A stretch of 64,000 bases of DNA from the NCBI GenBank assembly GCA_902519255.1, contig CABYIV010000002.1, forward strand, positions 17,501 to 81,500, written 5' to 3'. How positions within the stretch are numbered: the first letter of the stretch is position 1; every line of letters starts with the position of its first letter. Source of the stretch: an uncultured Pelagibacteraceae bacterium. Lineage in GTDB: Bacteria > Pseudomonadota > Alphaproteobacteria > Pelagibacterales > Pelagibacteraceae. The notes under the pieces were generated by a model that made no database searches, had not been told where the DNA came from, and saw nothing but the letters and a program-made list of their open reading frames with translations. Positions 35,888 through 44,865 of this stretch are shown here, in pieces. Made by a program: the position numbers and the translations under genes.

Positions 35888-37106
35888 AGAAATTGATCTA
35901 AGCCTTAATAGAGTTAAGAAACTTTGTGAGAAATTAGGTGATCCACAAAAAAGATTAAAATATATATCAGTCGTTGGTACAAATGGTAAGTATTCAACGA
36001 TACAGGCAATACGATCAATTTTAAAAACTGCAAATATAAATTGCAATATATATACAAGCCCACATATTCAAAAAATAAATGAGAGATTTATCTTTAATGA
36101 TGAAGAATTATCTGACAATGACTTATCTAATTTATTAATAGAGGTAGAAAATATAAATGATGGTGAACAGATAACTTATTTTGAAATATTAACTGCAGCA
36201 TATTTTTATTATGCAAGTAAATTCAAAAACAAAATAAATATTTTAGAAAGCGGTCTATTTCATAGATTTGATGCAACAAATATTATAGATACTAATTTAT
36301 CTAGCATTGTTACTTCAATAGGTTTAGATCATTTAGATTGGTTACCAAAAAACGAGAAGAATATTGAAAAAATTGTTTATGAAAAAACTTCATCCCTAGT
36401 GAATTCTACTATTGTAGTTAGCAAACAAAGCTCAGATGAAACATTAAATTTAATAAAAAAATCAATTATTAATAATCAATCAAAAAAAATCATTTATAAA
36501 GATGATTTTAATTATTTATTAAATGAGAATGGTTTTATTTATTATGAAGATGAATATGGTGGTTTAAAATTACCAAAACCAAATCTTTTAGGTAATTTTC
36601 AAATTGATAATTGTGCGACAGCTATTGCTACAGTAAGAAATTTACAACTAGGAGTGAAAGATGAAAATATTAAACAAGGCATTACGAGGATAAAAAGTAT
36701 TGCAAGACTACAAGAAATTAAATCTGGAAAACTAAAAAATATTTGTAAGTATAATAAACTATATTTAGATGGTTCACATAATCCTCTTGGTGCAGTTGCC
36801 CTAAATGATTATTTAAATACTATTAATTGTAAAAAGCATTTAGTTCTTGGTATGATGTCTAATAAAGATCACGAAGAATATGTAAGCAAATTTAATAATA
36901 TATCTTCCATAACAACCATAGATATTCCTAACCAACCAAATGCTATCAAAGGAAAAGATTTAAAGGAAAAATTAAATAAATATTCTAATGTTAGTTACAA
37001 AAAATCTATTGAAGAAGCTCTTGACTCTATAAATCTAGGTAAAGATGATTTGATAATGATAACCGGGTCTTTATATCTCGCTGGTGAGCTACTTAATTTG
37101 AATTAA
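35841..37106 (+). CDS. folC: Folylpolyglutamate / dihydrofolate synthase with altered motifs
   Basis: Adds glutamate to dihydropteroate or folates. The start MKLQTILNRLQKLHPREIDL matches the family; an in-frame ATG 15 nt upstream is possible. Overlap with accD is 47 nt. Conserved landmarks are TSPHIQKINERF, FDATNIIDTN, LDHLDWL, YLDGSHNPLGA and GSLYLAGE. Three usually invariant spots differ: the P-loop GTNGKGS is GTNGKYS (residues 46-52), GLGGR is GLFHR, and EKAGI is EKTSSL. The P-loop lysine itself is kept. Its stop shares TTAA with that of the convergent trxA. Confidence 0.9.
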   Translation: MKLQTILNRLQKLHPREIDLSLNRVKKLCEKLGDPQKRLKYISVVGTNGKYSTIQAIRSILKTANINCNIYTSPHIQKINERFIFNDEELSDNDLSNLLIEVENINDGEQITYFEILTAAYFYYASKFKNKINILESGLFHRFDATNIIDTNLSSIVTSIGLDHLDWLPKNEKNIEKIVYEKTSSLVNSTIVVSKQSSDETLNLIKKSIINNQSKKIIYKDDFNYLLNENGFIYYEDEYGGLKLPKPNLLGNFQIDNCATAIATVRNLQLGVKDENIKQGITRIKSIARLQEIKSGKLKNICKYNKLYLDGSHNPLGAVALNDYLNTINCKKHLVLGMMSNKDHEEYVSKFNNISSITTIDIPNQPNAIKGKDLKEKLNKYSNVSYKKSIEEALDSINLGKDDLIMITGSLYLAGELLNLN

Positions 37107-37423
37107 ATATTTTCTTTAATAAAAGCAACAATATCGCTCTTAGGTGTAGCTCCAACTTTAGTTGCTTTTAATTCGCCACCTTTAAATAAAAGCATTGTAG
37201 GAATTCCACGAACACCGTACTTAGTAGGCATGTTAGGCTCTGAGTCTATGTCATGTTTTGCAATGACTATGTCGTTCGCCATCTCCTCTGAAATTTCCTC
37301 TAAAATTGGTCCTACCATTTTACAAGGTCCACACCATTCGGCCCAAAAATCTACTAAAACTGGTTTTTCGTTTTTTAAAACTTGTTCTTCAAATTTTTCG
37401 TCTGTAACTTTTAATGTTGCCAT
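37103..37423 (-). CDS. trxA: Thioredoxin
   Basis: Small redox protein of 106 residues with active site WCGPC (near residues 31-35) and the cis-proline loop GIPTML. It lies convergent to folC, the same neighbourhood as in other alphaproteobacteria, where addA usually follows upstream; here that position holds sbcB and two other DNA-processing genes. Confidence 0.97.
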   Translation of the reverse strand: MATLKVTDEKFEEQVLKNEKPVLVDFWAEWCGPCKMVGPILEEISEEMANDIVIAKHDIDSEPNMPTKYGVRGIPTMLLFKGGELKATKVGATPKSDIVAFIKENI

Positions 37424-37480
37424 AGGTTTTATATATAAATAAAAATTTTTTTATCAATAGTTAAAAGAGAAATAATAAAA

Positions 37481-37489
37481 TTATCCACA
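37481..37489 (+). promoter_or_regulatory. Perfect DnaA-box sequence
   Basis: TTATCCACA lies directly next to the sbcB stop codon, in the 66-nt gap between trxA and sbcB. It matches the DnaA consensus 9 of 9. One such match in 64 kb could arise by chance, so binding is only a possibility. Confidence 0.25.
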
Positions 37490-38923
37490 TTAAACATTTT
37501 CATACTTCTTCTGTATTGACATTGCATACTCATTAAACTCGTCTAGCAGAACAAGCTTTTCATTGTCATTTTCATTAGTATATTTTTCTCTAAGTGTATC
37601 AATTTCTGTATAAAGTGTAGGAATTGTCCACCATTTTTCTTTCTTTTCACTCAAAATTCGCTTTGCAATTTCTCGTTTTATTGTTTTAAACATGCTCTCG
37701 GGAAGAACTTCTGGTGCCTCTTGATATATGATTTTTTTTCCAAATCCTACTAAACGATCATCCTCAAATTTATCTAGTAATTTAAGTTTATCTTTCCATG
37801 ATGCTGCATGCCATGCAGGAAATAAGGCGGTATCTTTGTTTGATGTAAATTTCGTGTAAATACTTTCTTCAGCATATATATCTTCTTGTGTTTTAGACTG
37901 TTCTTTTTCTTCAGCTACTTCTCTTAATGCATGAAGTATATTTTGAGAAAATTTCTCATTATTTTTAACAATATCTGCTCTTTTATTGATTAATGACTTA
38001 TCCATAGCACTATAAGGATCTACTTGCATACCGTACTTTGCATCTACAATAATTGGAGCCTTGTTAGATCTAATAGTTCTTAAGAACTTAGGAGACTTTT
38101 TCATTTCAACTTTTAGCTCATTTATTGATAAATTCAATAAAGGTTCTATATCAATCCTTAAATCGAATGCATAATACCAACCGGTATATATTGGATGCAT
38201 ACAGTATTTTTGATGAAGAGGTGCAACTAGATGAAGTCTAGATTTACCATAATAATACTCATTTAGAGTAATAATTTCCCCTTTCTTAATTATAGTTTCA
38301 GTGTCAGATTTGTTAGCAGTTTTAAAAAAAGACTCCCAAGTATATGGTTGTTTTTTTTTAACAATATTTAAGACTTTGGCAGTCATAATACTATCACTTA
38401 AAGCACTATGGGCATCGGTTGAATCTATGCCCTGCATTCTTGCTAATGACTCTAATTTGAATACTGCATTATTTTTTTCATTTAATTCTACTTCTAAAAT
38501 TGAAGGATCAATTGCATAAGCTGCACGAGCAATATTAATACCATCATGTCTTTTGTTCGGAGCGGCATTTGTTAAATATGGATATCTAATCCCTTTAAAA
38601 AACTCTTTTCTTATCATTTCATCATCAAATCCAATATTAGACCAACCAAGAAATACTGCGGGACTCCACTTTTTAAATATTTTTTCAACTTCTGCTAACA
38701 TTTGATAATGAGAAAGATTAGTTTGAGTTAATTGCTTTATTGATGTCTTATTAACAATAAGCGCCATGGCCTGAAAGATTTCTCCTTCAGGTAAGCTGCA
38801 TCTTAAATTAAATCTGTCTTTCTCTTTAAAATTCTCATCAACTAAAACTCCGCCAATTTCAATGATGCTCCCAAAGTCAGTGCTTGCGCTCGATGATTCT
38901 ATATCCCAAATTGCTAAATTCAT
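37490..38923 (-). CDS. sbcB: Exodeoxyribonuclease I
   Basis: 3'-5' single-strand DNA exonuclease. The DEDDh catalytic residues are visible: Exo I DIESSS (residues 6-11), Exo II within GWSNIGFDDEMIRKEFF, and Exo III AHSALSDS. The SH3-like region (HLVAPLHQKYCMHP) and the C-terminal helical domain follow the E. coli ExoI pattern (NKAPIIVDAKYG). Length 477 matches the family. Upstream is a 124-nt gap, which may hold its promoter. It forms a same-strand group with an MGME1-like nuclease and rmuC. Confidence 0.92.
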   Translation of the reverse strand: MNLAIWDIESSSASTDFGSIIEIGGVLVDENFKEKDRFNLRCSLPEGEIFQAMALIVNKTSIKQLTQTNLSHYQMLAEVEKIFKKWSPAVFLGWSNIGFDDEMIRKEFFKGIRYPYLTNAAPNKRHDGINIARAAYAIDPSILEVELNEKNNAVFKLESLARMQGIDSTDAHSALSDSIMTAKVLNIVKKKQPYTWESFFKTANKSDTETIIKKGEIITLNEYYYGKSRLHLVAPLHQKYCMHPIYTGWYYAFDLRIDIEPLLNLSINELKVEMKKSPKFLRTIRSNKAPIIVDAKYGMQVDPYSAMDKSLINKRADIVKNNEKFSQNILHALREVAEEKEQSKTQEDIYAEESIYTKFTSNKDTALFPAWHAASWKDKLKLLDKFEDDRLVGFGKKIIYQEAPEVLPESMFKTIKREIAKRILSEKKEKWWTIPTLYTEIDTLREKYTNENDNEKLVLLDEFNEYAMSIQKKYENV

Positions 38924-39047
38924 AATTTTATCCTGAAATTAGCTAATATTTTATGGGTTTTTGGAAAGTTTTTTAAAGACTTAACCATTAGCATATAAAC
39001 GATTAGCTCAGGTATTAATAACTCTTTTATGGATTGGTTAGTTAAAG

Positions 39048-39734
39048 TCAAGATATATTATTCAATTCGTAAAACATTTTAACCCTACCTAAAAATAAAT
39101 TTTGATACATTTCTAATTCAGCTCCCTCAATTTTAAATTCTTGGAATAAAATATCTTTAGTACATAATAATATTATACCCGCTTTCATCTTAGTTCCATG
39201 GACAGTATCATGTGCTAAAGTATATGCTCCTAATTGTAAAAAATAATCTTGAATATAATCTACTTTTTTCGGTTTATTAGACTGTTTAAAATCTACAATG
39301 ACATCTTTACCTTCGTATACTGCTATCATGTCAGCTGTTCCAGCATATTGATCTGGATAATATAAAGTTTCTTCCATTCCATATACTTCGTTAAGTCTTC
39401 CAGTAATTCCTTTTTGAATTATTTCTTTAGCCATGTTTTTATATTGTTCATTACTCTCAAAAAAACTCTCATTAATTCTTCCTCTTAAATAGTCCTCAAT
39501 ATAAGAGTGCATAGAAGTACCCCTCGATGAAGCCTCTGTTTTAATTCTATTTGCTTCCTTAACTCCTACTCTCTCTTTCCAATTTGCAAGAGCTGCCTTC
39601 TCTTCTTCAGACTTCGTAGCACTTAGAATAGTAGTAACACTTGGTAGTTTGTTCTCTCCTAATAAATATTTTCTGTATCCATCTTCAATTGATCTTGAAG
39701 ACTTGGGATAATTAAATTTATTATTCCACTTCAT
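39048..39734 (-). CDS. MGME1-like PD-(D/E)XK single-strand exonuclease
   Basis: A 228-residue nuclease. The PD-(D/E)XK core is YAGTADMIAVYEGKDVIVDF with the following lysine, giving D135, D148 and K150; the D-x12-D-x-K spacing matches my memory of human MGME1. N-terminal LPSVTTILSATKSEEEKAAL and the SRGTSMHSYIEDYL block also follow MGME1. The family includes phage exonucleases (some marine phages) and the mitochondrial enzyme that trims single-strand flaps. It lies 24 nt from rmuC in the same direction. The role here is inferred: DNA end processing, possibly in recombination. Confidence 0.82.
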   Translation of the reverse strand: MKWNNKFNYPKSSRSIEDGYRKYLLGENKLPSVTTILSATKSEEEKAALANWKERVGVKEANRIKTEASSRGTSMHSYIEDYLRGRINESFFESNEQYKNMAKEIIQKGITGRLNEVYGMEETLYYPDQYAGTADMIAVYEGKDVIVDFKQSNKPKKVDYIQDYFLQLGAYTLAHDTVHGTKMKAGIILLCTKDILFQEFKIEGAELEMYQNLFLGRVKMFYELNNIS

Positions 39735-39758
39735 TAAATTTTTTGTATTAGAATTAAT

Positions 39759-40853
39759 TTAATTTTTTGCTTGTCTTGGAATATCCTCAAATTTCTCGAC
39801 ATTTTCTGTTTCAATAGCTTTTTCAATTTGCTCGGGATCTTTTATATTTTCTAATGTTCTTTTAATAGATCTTGCATCTGTTCCAAATTTATCAACAGCT
39901 GTCATTGCCTCTTCTAATTTTTTTCTGAGATTAACAATTCCATCAAAGTGTTTTGTAAATCTAGTACTTATTGTTTTTAAATGATCATATATTTCTGTTG
40001 CGTGTTTTTGAACTTTTAATGTTTGAAAACCCATGTGTAATGATTGTAGATACCCAGATAAATTATTTGGTCCCATAACAGTTACTTTATATTTTTTCAT
40101 TAATTCTTGGCTCAATAATTCTTTAGTATTTGGATCTTGATAATTAGCTAACTCTAAAAACAAACTCTCTGTTGGCGCATACACAATTGCAAAATCAGTG
40201 GTTTTAGGTGGGACAATATATTTTTCATTTATACTCTTGGCTTTTTCTTTGAAAGCTTTTGCAAGTTTAGTTCTTGCATCCGCAATAGCTTTTTTATCGT
40301 CTTCTTGATGAGCATCTTGAATAGCTTTAAATCTCTCAACAGGAAAATGGCTATCAACCGGAACCAATACACCCTCTTGAAGTTTAATAGCAAATTCAAC
40401 ATTTTCGCTAGTTTCCTCCTTCATTTTAACATTTGAAAGGTACTGTGAAGAAGGTAATAAATCCTTAATAAGTGAGCCCAGGCTGAACTCAGCTAAAGTT
40501 CCATACTTTTTAACTCCAGCTAAAATTTTATTAATGCCTTTCTGACTTTCATTTAAATTTTCAACTTGGGAATTAAAAGCTGCAACTTTCTCATCAACTT
40601 TTGTCAGAGCTGCAGTCATATCTTTCGTAACACCAGTTGAAAGATTGTTAAAAGATGAAGACATCGAACTTAAAGATGTATTTATAGTAGTATTTAAACT
40701 ATCTTTTAATTTAATTATTTCAGCATTTAGATTAGCTATCTCATCAGCTTTGTTTTCATCCTCTTTTTTTATATTTGATTTAATATTTAAATAAAGGATA
40801 GATAAAGTCGCTATTAATATTGAAGCTAAAATAATTATTAAAATTATATCCAT
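39759..40853 (-). CDS. rmuC: DNA recombination protein RmuC
   Basis: Predicted nuclease-like protein that limits inversions at short inverted repeats in E. coli. One N-terminal membrane helix (about residues 3-23) is followed by a coiled-coil region (about 30-105) and the RmuC domain with LLPSSQYLSNVKMKEE, VDSHFPVERF and the conserved FAIVYAPTESLFLELA. Length 364. Groups with sbcB and the MGME1-like nuclease, 41 nt from hisG. Confidence 0.93.
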   Translation of the reverse strand: MDIILIIILASILIATLSILYLNIKSNIKKEDENKADEIANLNAEIIKLKDSLNTTINTSLSSMSSSFNNLSTGVTKDMTAALTKVDEKVAAFNSQVENLNESQKGINKILAGVKKYGTLAEFSLGSLIKDLLPSSQYLSNVKMKEETSENVEFAIKLQEGVLVPVDSHFPVERFKAIQDAHQEDDKKAIADARTKLAKAFKEKAKSINEKYIVPPKTTDFAIVYAPTESLFLELANYQDPNTKELLSQELMKKYKVTVMGPNNLSGYLQSLHMGFQTLKVQKHATEIYDHLKTISTRFTKHFDGIVNLRKKLEEAMTAVDKFGTDARSIKRTLENIKDPEQIEKAIETENVEKFEDIPRQAKN

Positions 40854-40894
40854 GATTCGTATGTTACACTTACTTAATAATATTTAAAGTTTAT

Positions 40895-41566
40895 TTAAAA
40901 CACTTTTAAGAGTTCTACCTCTTTATTTTTTTTTGGGGTCATTAAACACGCTTGGGATTTAAGAATTATTCCATCTTTTAATATCCTTAATTTATTAGCT
41001 TTTAAGGTTGCTCCTGTTGAAGTTATATCAGTTATAATTTCTGATGATCCAGTAAATGGATATATCTCTGTAGCACCAAGACTCTTTACCAATTTAAATT
41101 GTGTAACTCCTCTTGTGAACATAAATTCTCTAGTTAGATTAGGATATTTTGTAGCTATACGTAATCTCTTTCTTTTTTTATCTTTAAATTCAAAAGCTAT
41201 TTCTTCAAGATCAGGCATTGTCTGTACATCTATCCAATCATCTGGAATTGCAACTACCAATGTAGCCTCTCCAAAATTGTACTTTTTTTTTACAATCACC
41301 TTTTTTTGAATATTAATTTCGCTTTCCATTAATAAATCATATCCAGAAAAACCAATATCTAAAGATCCATCTGCAAGACGTTCTACTATCTCCCTAGCAT
41401 GAAGATAATAAATAACTATATTTTTTTTTCCTTTGATAAATCCAAATAAGTCTCTTTCACCTCTTTCAGATAGAATTTTTAATTTCTTTTTTTTAAAAAT
41501 ATTTAATACTCCAGACCGTAAACGACCTTTACTTGGAATTCCAATTTTAATGATGTTGTTACTCAT
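40895..41566 (-). CDS. hisG: ATP phosphoribosyltransferase, catalytic subunit (short form)
   Basis: First step of histidine synthesis. At 223 residues it is the short HisG, lacking the C-terminal regulatory domain and so needing HisZ, which is encoded nearby. Motifs include GIPSKGRLRSG, DIGFSGYDLLMES, IATKYPNLTREFM and GATEIYPFTGSSEIITDITSTG in two parts. It is last in hisS-hisZ-sulfotransferase-hisG, overlapping the sulfotransferase by 8 nt. Confidence 0.93.
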   Translation of the reverse strand: MSNNIIKIGIPSKGRLRSGVLNIFKKKKLKILSERGERDLFGFIKGKKNIVIYYLHAREIVERLADGSLDIGFSGYDLLMESEINIQKKVIVKKKYNFGEATLVVAIPDDWIDVQTMPDLEEIAFEFKDKKRKRLRIATKYPNLTREFMFTRGVTQFKLVKSLGATEIYPFTGSSEIITDITSTGATLKANKLRILKDGIILKSQACLMTPKKNKEVELLKVF

Positions 41567-42404
41567 ATTTATATTTTACCAATTCTTCTTGAAATAAATT
41601 GTTCATTTTGTTTATTAAATTCTCATTAAGTAATTTCCTATAATCATTATCTTTTCCTAAATTAAAAAATTTTATTTTTTCGTCTGATCCTTTTTTTGTA
41701 ATTGCTTCTGTAAAACCTTTTTCGTCCTCTAGTTTTTTCAAATTATTAAAATTGCAATTTCTTATACATTTTAATGCTTTTTCTTTATTAAATTTTTCAT
41801 CTGATTTAGAAATTTTATGAATGAAGTTAATAACTTGTTTAAAAGTATTTAGTGCATCACTTTGTAGATCTTCATACCTTACAGTTAAAACTGGATATAA
41901 TTTATTATCTACCCATGATTTCTGATTTAACTTCCATGAAAAAAGTGATTGAAATCCTAAAAATCTCTCTTGTTCTTTAGAGACAATTCCTCTTTTTTCA
42001 TCTGTCATAAATTGAAAAGCTTCATCGACAGAAATTTGATAATGATTTGATAATGAAGAGATTACATTTCTTGGGTCTCTTATTATATAAATAACGCCTA
42101 ACGTATTTTCTTTATTAGTAAATTGATTACCATCTATTTTACAAAGAGCATTATGGGTTTTAAAAAATTTCAAACCTTTGGATTGATTAATTTTTTCTTG
42201 CTCCTTTATCCAATACTTTGAAGTATCGTGAGGCTGGTTAAATTTATCTAAATACTTTCTAAAATATTTGTTGCTTGGAAAAGAGTCTATTTTTTCTAAA
42301 AGTTCAAAATTAAAATCACCTGTTTCTGAAAAATAGTAATTTGCTATTAAAGATCTCAACCAAGTATTTCCACTTTTAGGATATGAAGCTAACCAAATTA
42401 TCAT
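41559..42404 (-). CDS. Sulfotransferase domain protein
   Basis: PAPS-dependent sulfotransferase fold of 281 residues. The 5'-phosphosulfate loop is SYPKSGNTWLRSLI (residues 7-20). The 3'-phosphate motif is RDPRNVISS (109-117). KTHNA (82-86) fits the catalytic-region histidine. The substrate is unknown: candidates are a carbohydrate, lipid or small metabolite. It sits between hisZ and hisG with overlaps of 4 and 8 nt, so it is made with histidine enzymes, which is unusual. No signal peptide is evident. Confidence 0.85.
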   Translation of the reverse strand: MIIWLASYPKSGNTWLRSLIANYYFSETGDFNFELLEKIDSFPSNKYFRKYLDKFNQPHDTSKYWIKEQEKINQSKGLKFFKTHNALCKIDGNQFTNKENTLGVIYIIRDPRNVISSLSNHYQISVDEAFQFMTDEKRGIVSKEQERFLGFQSLFSWKLNQKSWVDNKLYPVLTVRYEDLQSDALNTFKQVINFIHKISKSDEKFNKEKALKCIRNCNFNNLKKLEDEKGFTEAITKKGSDEKIKFFNLGKDNDYRKLLNENLINKMNNLFQEELVKYKYE

Positions 42405-43453
42405 ATTTTTTCTAAGTTAATAGCGGCTCCAACAGCTGGTATATTTTTTTTAAAGCCAAGATCTTTAATTAAAGAATCGTATCTACCACCTCTAATATTT
42501 AATTTCTCAGATTTCGATTTAATATCGATCTTAAATACCAAACCAGTGTAATATTCGAGATGTCTTCCAAAAGAAGAATTAAATCTAACATTTAATTTAT
42601 TAATTTTATTTTTAGTTATTGGAAAATAATCATTCTGAACTCTAAGATTAATTTTATTTTTTTTAAAAAATAAATTTAACTTTTTAGATGCTTGATTAAT
42701 AGGACATTCAATTTTTAAGTACTCTTTTAAAATTTTTACAACATTACTACCTTTTTTTGTTCTTCTTGGATCTTTAATTTTAGTGTCAAATCTTAATAAT
42801 ATTTCTTCTATTGATCTTCCAGCAACTTCTTTTTTTTGATTTCCATTAATCATTTTAGAATATTTTTTTTTATCTATTTCTACAATTGTTGGATCGATAT
42901 CAGAGTTCGTCTCCAATCTTTTTAATAAATCATTAAAATATTTTTCTCTCCAAAAATGACGTTGCAATCTTAATTTCCATCTTGCTGGACAATCCAATTT
43001 ATCTAACAAAAGCCTAAAAATTTCTATGTTACCTATTACTAAATTTCCGCTTTTATATTTAATTTTTGATAATGCTTTAAGTGAAGTTTCTATTATTTTT
43101 TTATCATCTTTTTTTTCAGTAAAAGATCCTAATATTTCAAAACCAATTTGATTTCTGATAACAGAATCTTTTTTATTTAATCCTTTTCTAAATGCTTGAC
43201 CACTATAGAAAATTTTTTCACTATTTTTCTTATTATTTTTTAAATATCTAACACAAGATGCAATTGTTAAATCAGGTCTTAAACAAAGTTCATTTCCTAA
43301 TTGATCATTGAAAGAAAATATAAATCTTTTGAAATTTTCTCCCGACCTTTCCAATATTAAATTGGTGTCAATAACTGTATCAAGATCAATATATTTATAT
43401 CCATTTGACTTAATTACTTTTAAAATATTTTCAGATAAGTTTTTTGATTTCAT
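42401..43453 (-). CDS. hisZ: ATP phosphoribosyltransferase regulatory subunit
   Basis: HisRS-like protein without tRNA charging that pairs with short HisG. Class II motif 2-like region is LCLRPDLTIASCVRYL; YSGQAFR follows. The C-terminal GRHLEYYTGLVFKID and IRGGRYDSLI correspond to histidyl A/B regions. It lacks the anticodon-binding domain. Start is ATG at 43453 (a TTG lies one codon upstream), 23 nt inside the hisS 3' end. hisS and hisZ are paralogues side by side. Confidence 0.9.
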   Translation of the reverse strand: MKSKNLSENILKVIKSNGYKYIDLDTVIDTNLILERSGENFKRFIFSFNDQLGNELCLRPDLTIASCVRYLKNNKKNSEKIFYSGQAFRKGLNKKDSVIRNQIGFEILGSFTEKKDDKKIIETSLKALSKIKYKSGNLVIGNIEIFRLLLDKLDCPARWKLRLQRHFWREKYFNDLLKRLETNSDIDPTIVEIDKKKYSKMINGNQKKEVAGRSIEEILLRFDTKIKDPRRTKKGSNVVKILKEYLKIECPINQASKKLNLFFKKNKINLRVQNDYFPITKNKINKLNVRFNSSFGRHLEYYTGLVFKIDIKSKSEKLNIRGGRYDSLIKDLGFKKNIPAVGAAINLEKI

Positions 43454-44861
43454 CAATCAGCTTCTCCTTATCAAATGTAATTTGAGTATTTTCAGATTTT
43501 TTCCATTCTTCTCTAGATAAATTTCTTGATGTTTCTTCTAAATTTGGGACTAATTTTTTTATAGTAACTTTATTATTTTTAAATTCATCATCTCCACAAA
43601 GAATTACAGCTGGCGAACTTCTTTTATCAGCATATTTTAATTGAGATTTCAAACCTGAATCTCCTAGATAAATTTCGGATCTTATATTTTGATTTCTAAG
43701 TTGTGATAACAATTCATAATAATTCGAGAGATATTTTTCATCTAAAACACATATTATTATTGGTGAATTATTTTTTACCTCAATTTTGTTTAACTGAACT
43801 AAAGCGTATAACAAACGATCAAGACCTATAGATACACCTGTTGCAGATAGGTCTACTTTTTTAAACCGTGAAACTAAAGAATTATATCTTCCACCTCCAC
43901 CAACTGATCCAAACTCCACCTCTTGGTTTTTTTGATTTTTAACTTTAAATGTTAAATTTGCCTCAAATATTGGGCCATCATAATATTCAAGTCCTCTAAT
44001 AACTTCAGGAGAAAAAATTATTTGATCAAAATTAGATGAATAACTTATTCCATCTAATACTTTATTTAATTCATCAACACCATCTTCAACTAATTTGTTT
44101 GGTATAGCTGACTTAATTTCATCTAAAGATTTCATATTTATAAAACTTACTATTTCTTCAGCTTGATTATCAGAGAGGTTTGCTCCAATAGTTTTATCAC
44201 CAGATTTGTCTTCACGTCCTGTTGTAAGCAATTGTTTAACACCATCAGTTCCAACTCTATCAAGTTTATCTATAGCTCTCAAAACAGTAAGTTGTTGTTT
44301 GCTTTCTGAAATTTTTAAATTTTCTATAAGTCCTTGAATTAATTTTCTATTACTTAATTTGATTTGATATTGATTTTTTTCTAAGCCACAGAAATATAAA
44401 GTGTCAGCTAAAAGATTGCACATCTCAGCATCTGCTAAAGGATTGCTAGATCCAACAATATCACAATCGGCTTGTGTAAACTCTCTAAATCTACCAGGAC
44501 CGGGTTTCTCATTTCGCCATACATTACCAATCTGATATCTTTTAAAAGGATTTGAGATATTTAAATAATTTTGAGATACGTATCTTGCTAATGGCGCAGT
44601 TAAATCATAACGTAATGATATCCAACTATTATTTTCTTCTTGAAAACCAAATACACCAGAACTTGGCCTATCTTCATCTGGTAAAAATTTTCCTATATTT
44701 TCTGATATTTCAAAACTTGGGGTTTCTAGCTTGGAAAAACCAAATTTTAAAAAATTTTCTTCAATCTTAGCAATTAAATTTTCTTTTAACGCTAATTCTT
44801 TTCCGTATCTATCAACAAAACCCGAAGGGGTGTTTGCAGACAATTTTTTTTCTTTATTCAT
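43431..44861 (-). CDS. hisS: Histidyl-tRNA synthetase
   Basis: Charges tRNA-His. Class II motifs are present: SLRYDLTAPLARYV (motif 2), GNVWRNEKPGPGRFREFTQ, GLEYYDGPIFE (histidyl A) and GGGGRYNSLV; the C-terminal anticodon domain follows (IRSEIYLGDSGLKSQLKYAD). The start is MNKEKKLSANTPSGF; a longer in-frame reading runs through the tRNA-His gene and is rejected. Length 476. Its sequence type (GPGRFREFTQADCDIVGS) fits the alphaproteobacterial-type HisRS known to match a non-canonical tRNA-His, which is what lies just upstream. Confidence 0.95.
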   Translation of the reverse strand: MNKEKKLSANTPSGFVDRYGKELALKENLIAKIEENFLKFGFSKLETPSFEISENIGKFLPDEDRPSSGVFGFQEENNSWISLRYDLTAPLARYVSQNYLNISNPFKRYQIGNVWRNEKPGPGRFREFTQADCDIVGSSNPLADAEMCNLLADTLYFCGLEKNQYQIKLSNRKLIQGLIENLKISESKQQLTVLRAIDKLDRVGTDGVKQLLTTGREDKSGDKTIGANLSDNQAEEIVSFINMKSLDEIKSAIPNKLVEDGVDELNKVLDGISYSSNFDQIIFSPEVIRGLEYYDGPIFEANLTFKVKNQKNQEVEFGSVGGGGRYNSLVSRFKKVDLSATGVSIGLDRLLYALVQLNKIEVKNNSPIIICVLDEKYLSNYYELLSQLRNQNIRSEIYLGDSGLKSQLKYADKRSSPAVILCGDDEFKNNKVTIKKLVPNLEETSRNLSREEWKKSENTQITFDKEKLIDEIKKLI

Positions 44862-44865
44862 TTTT

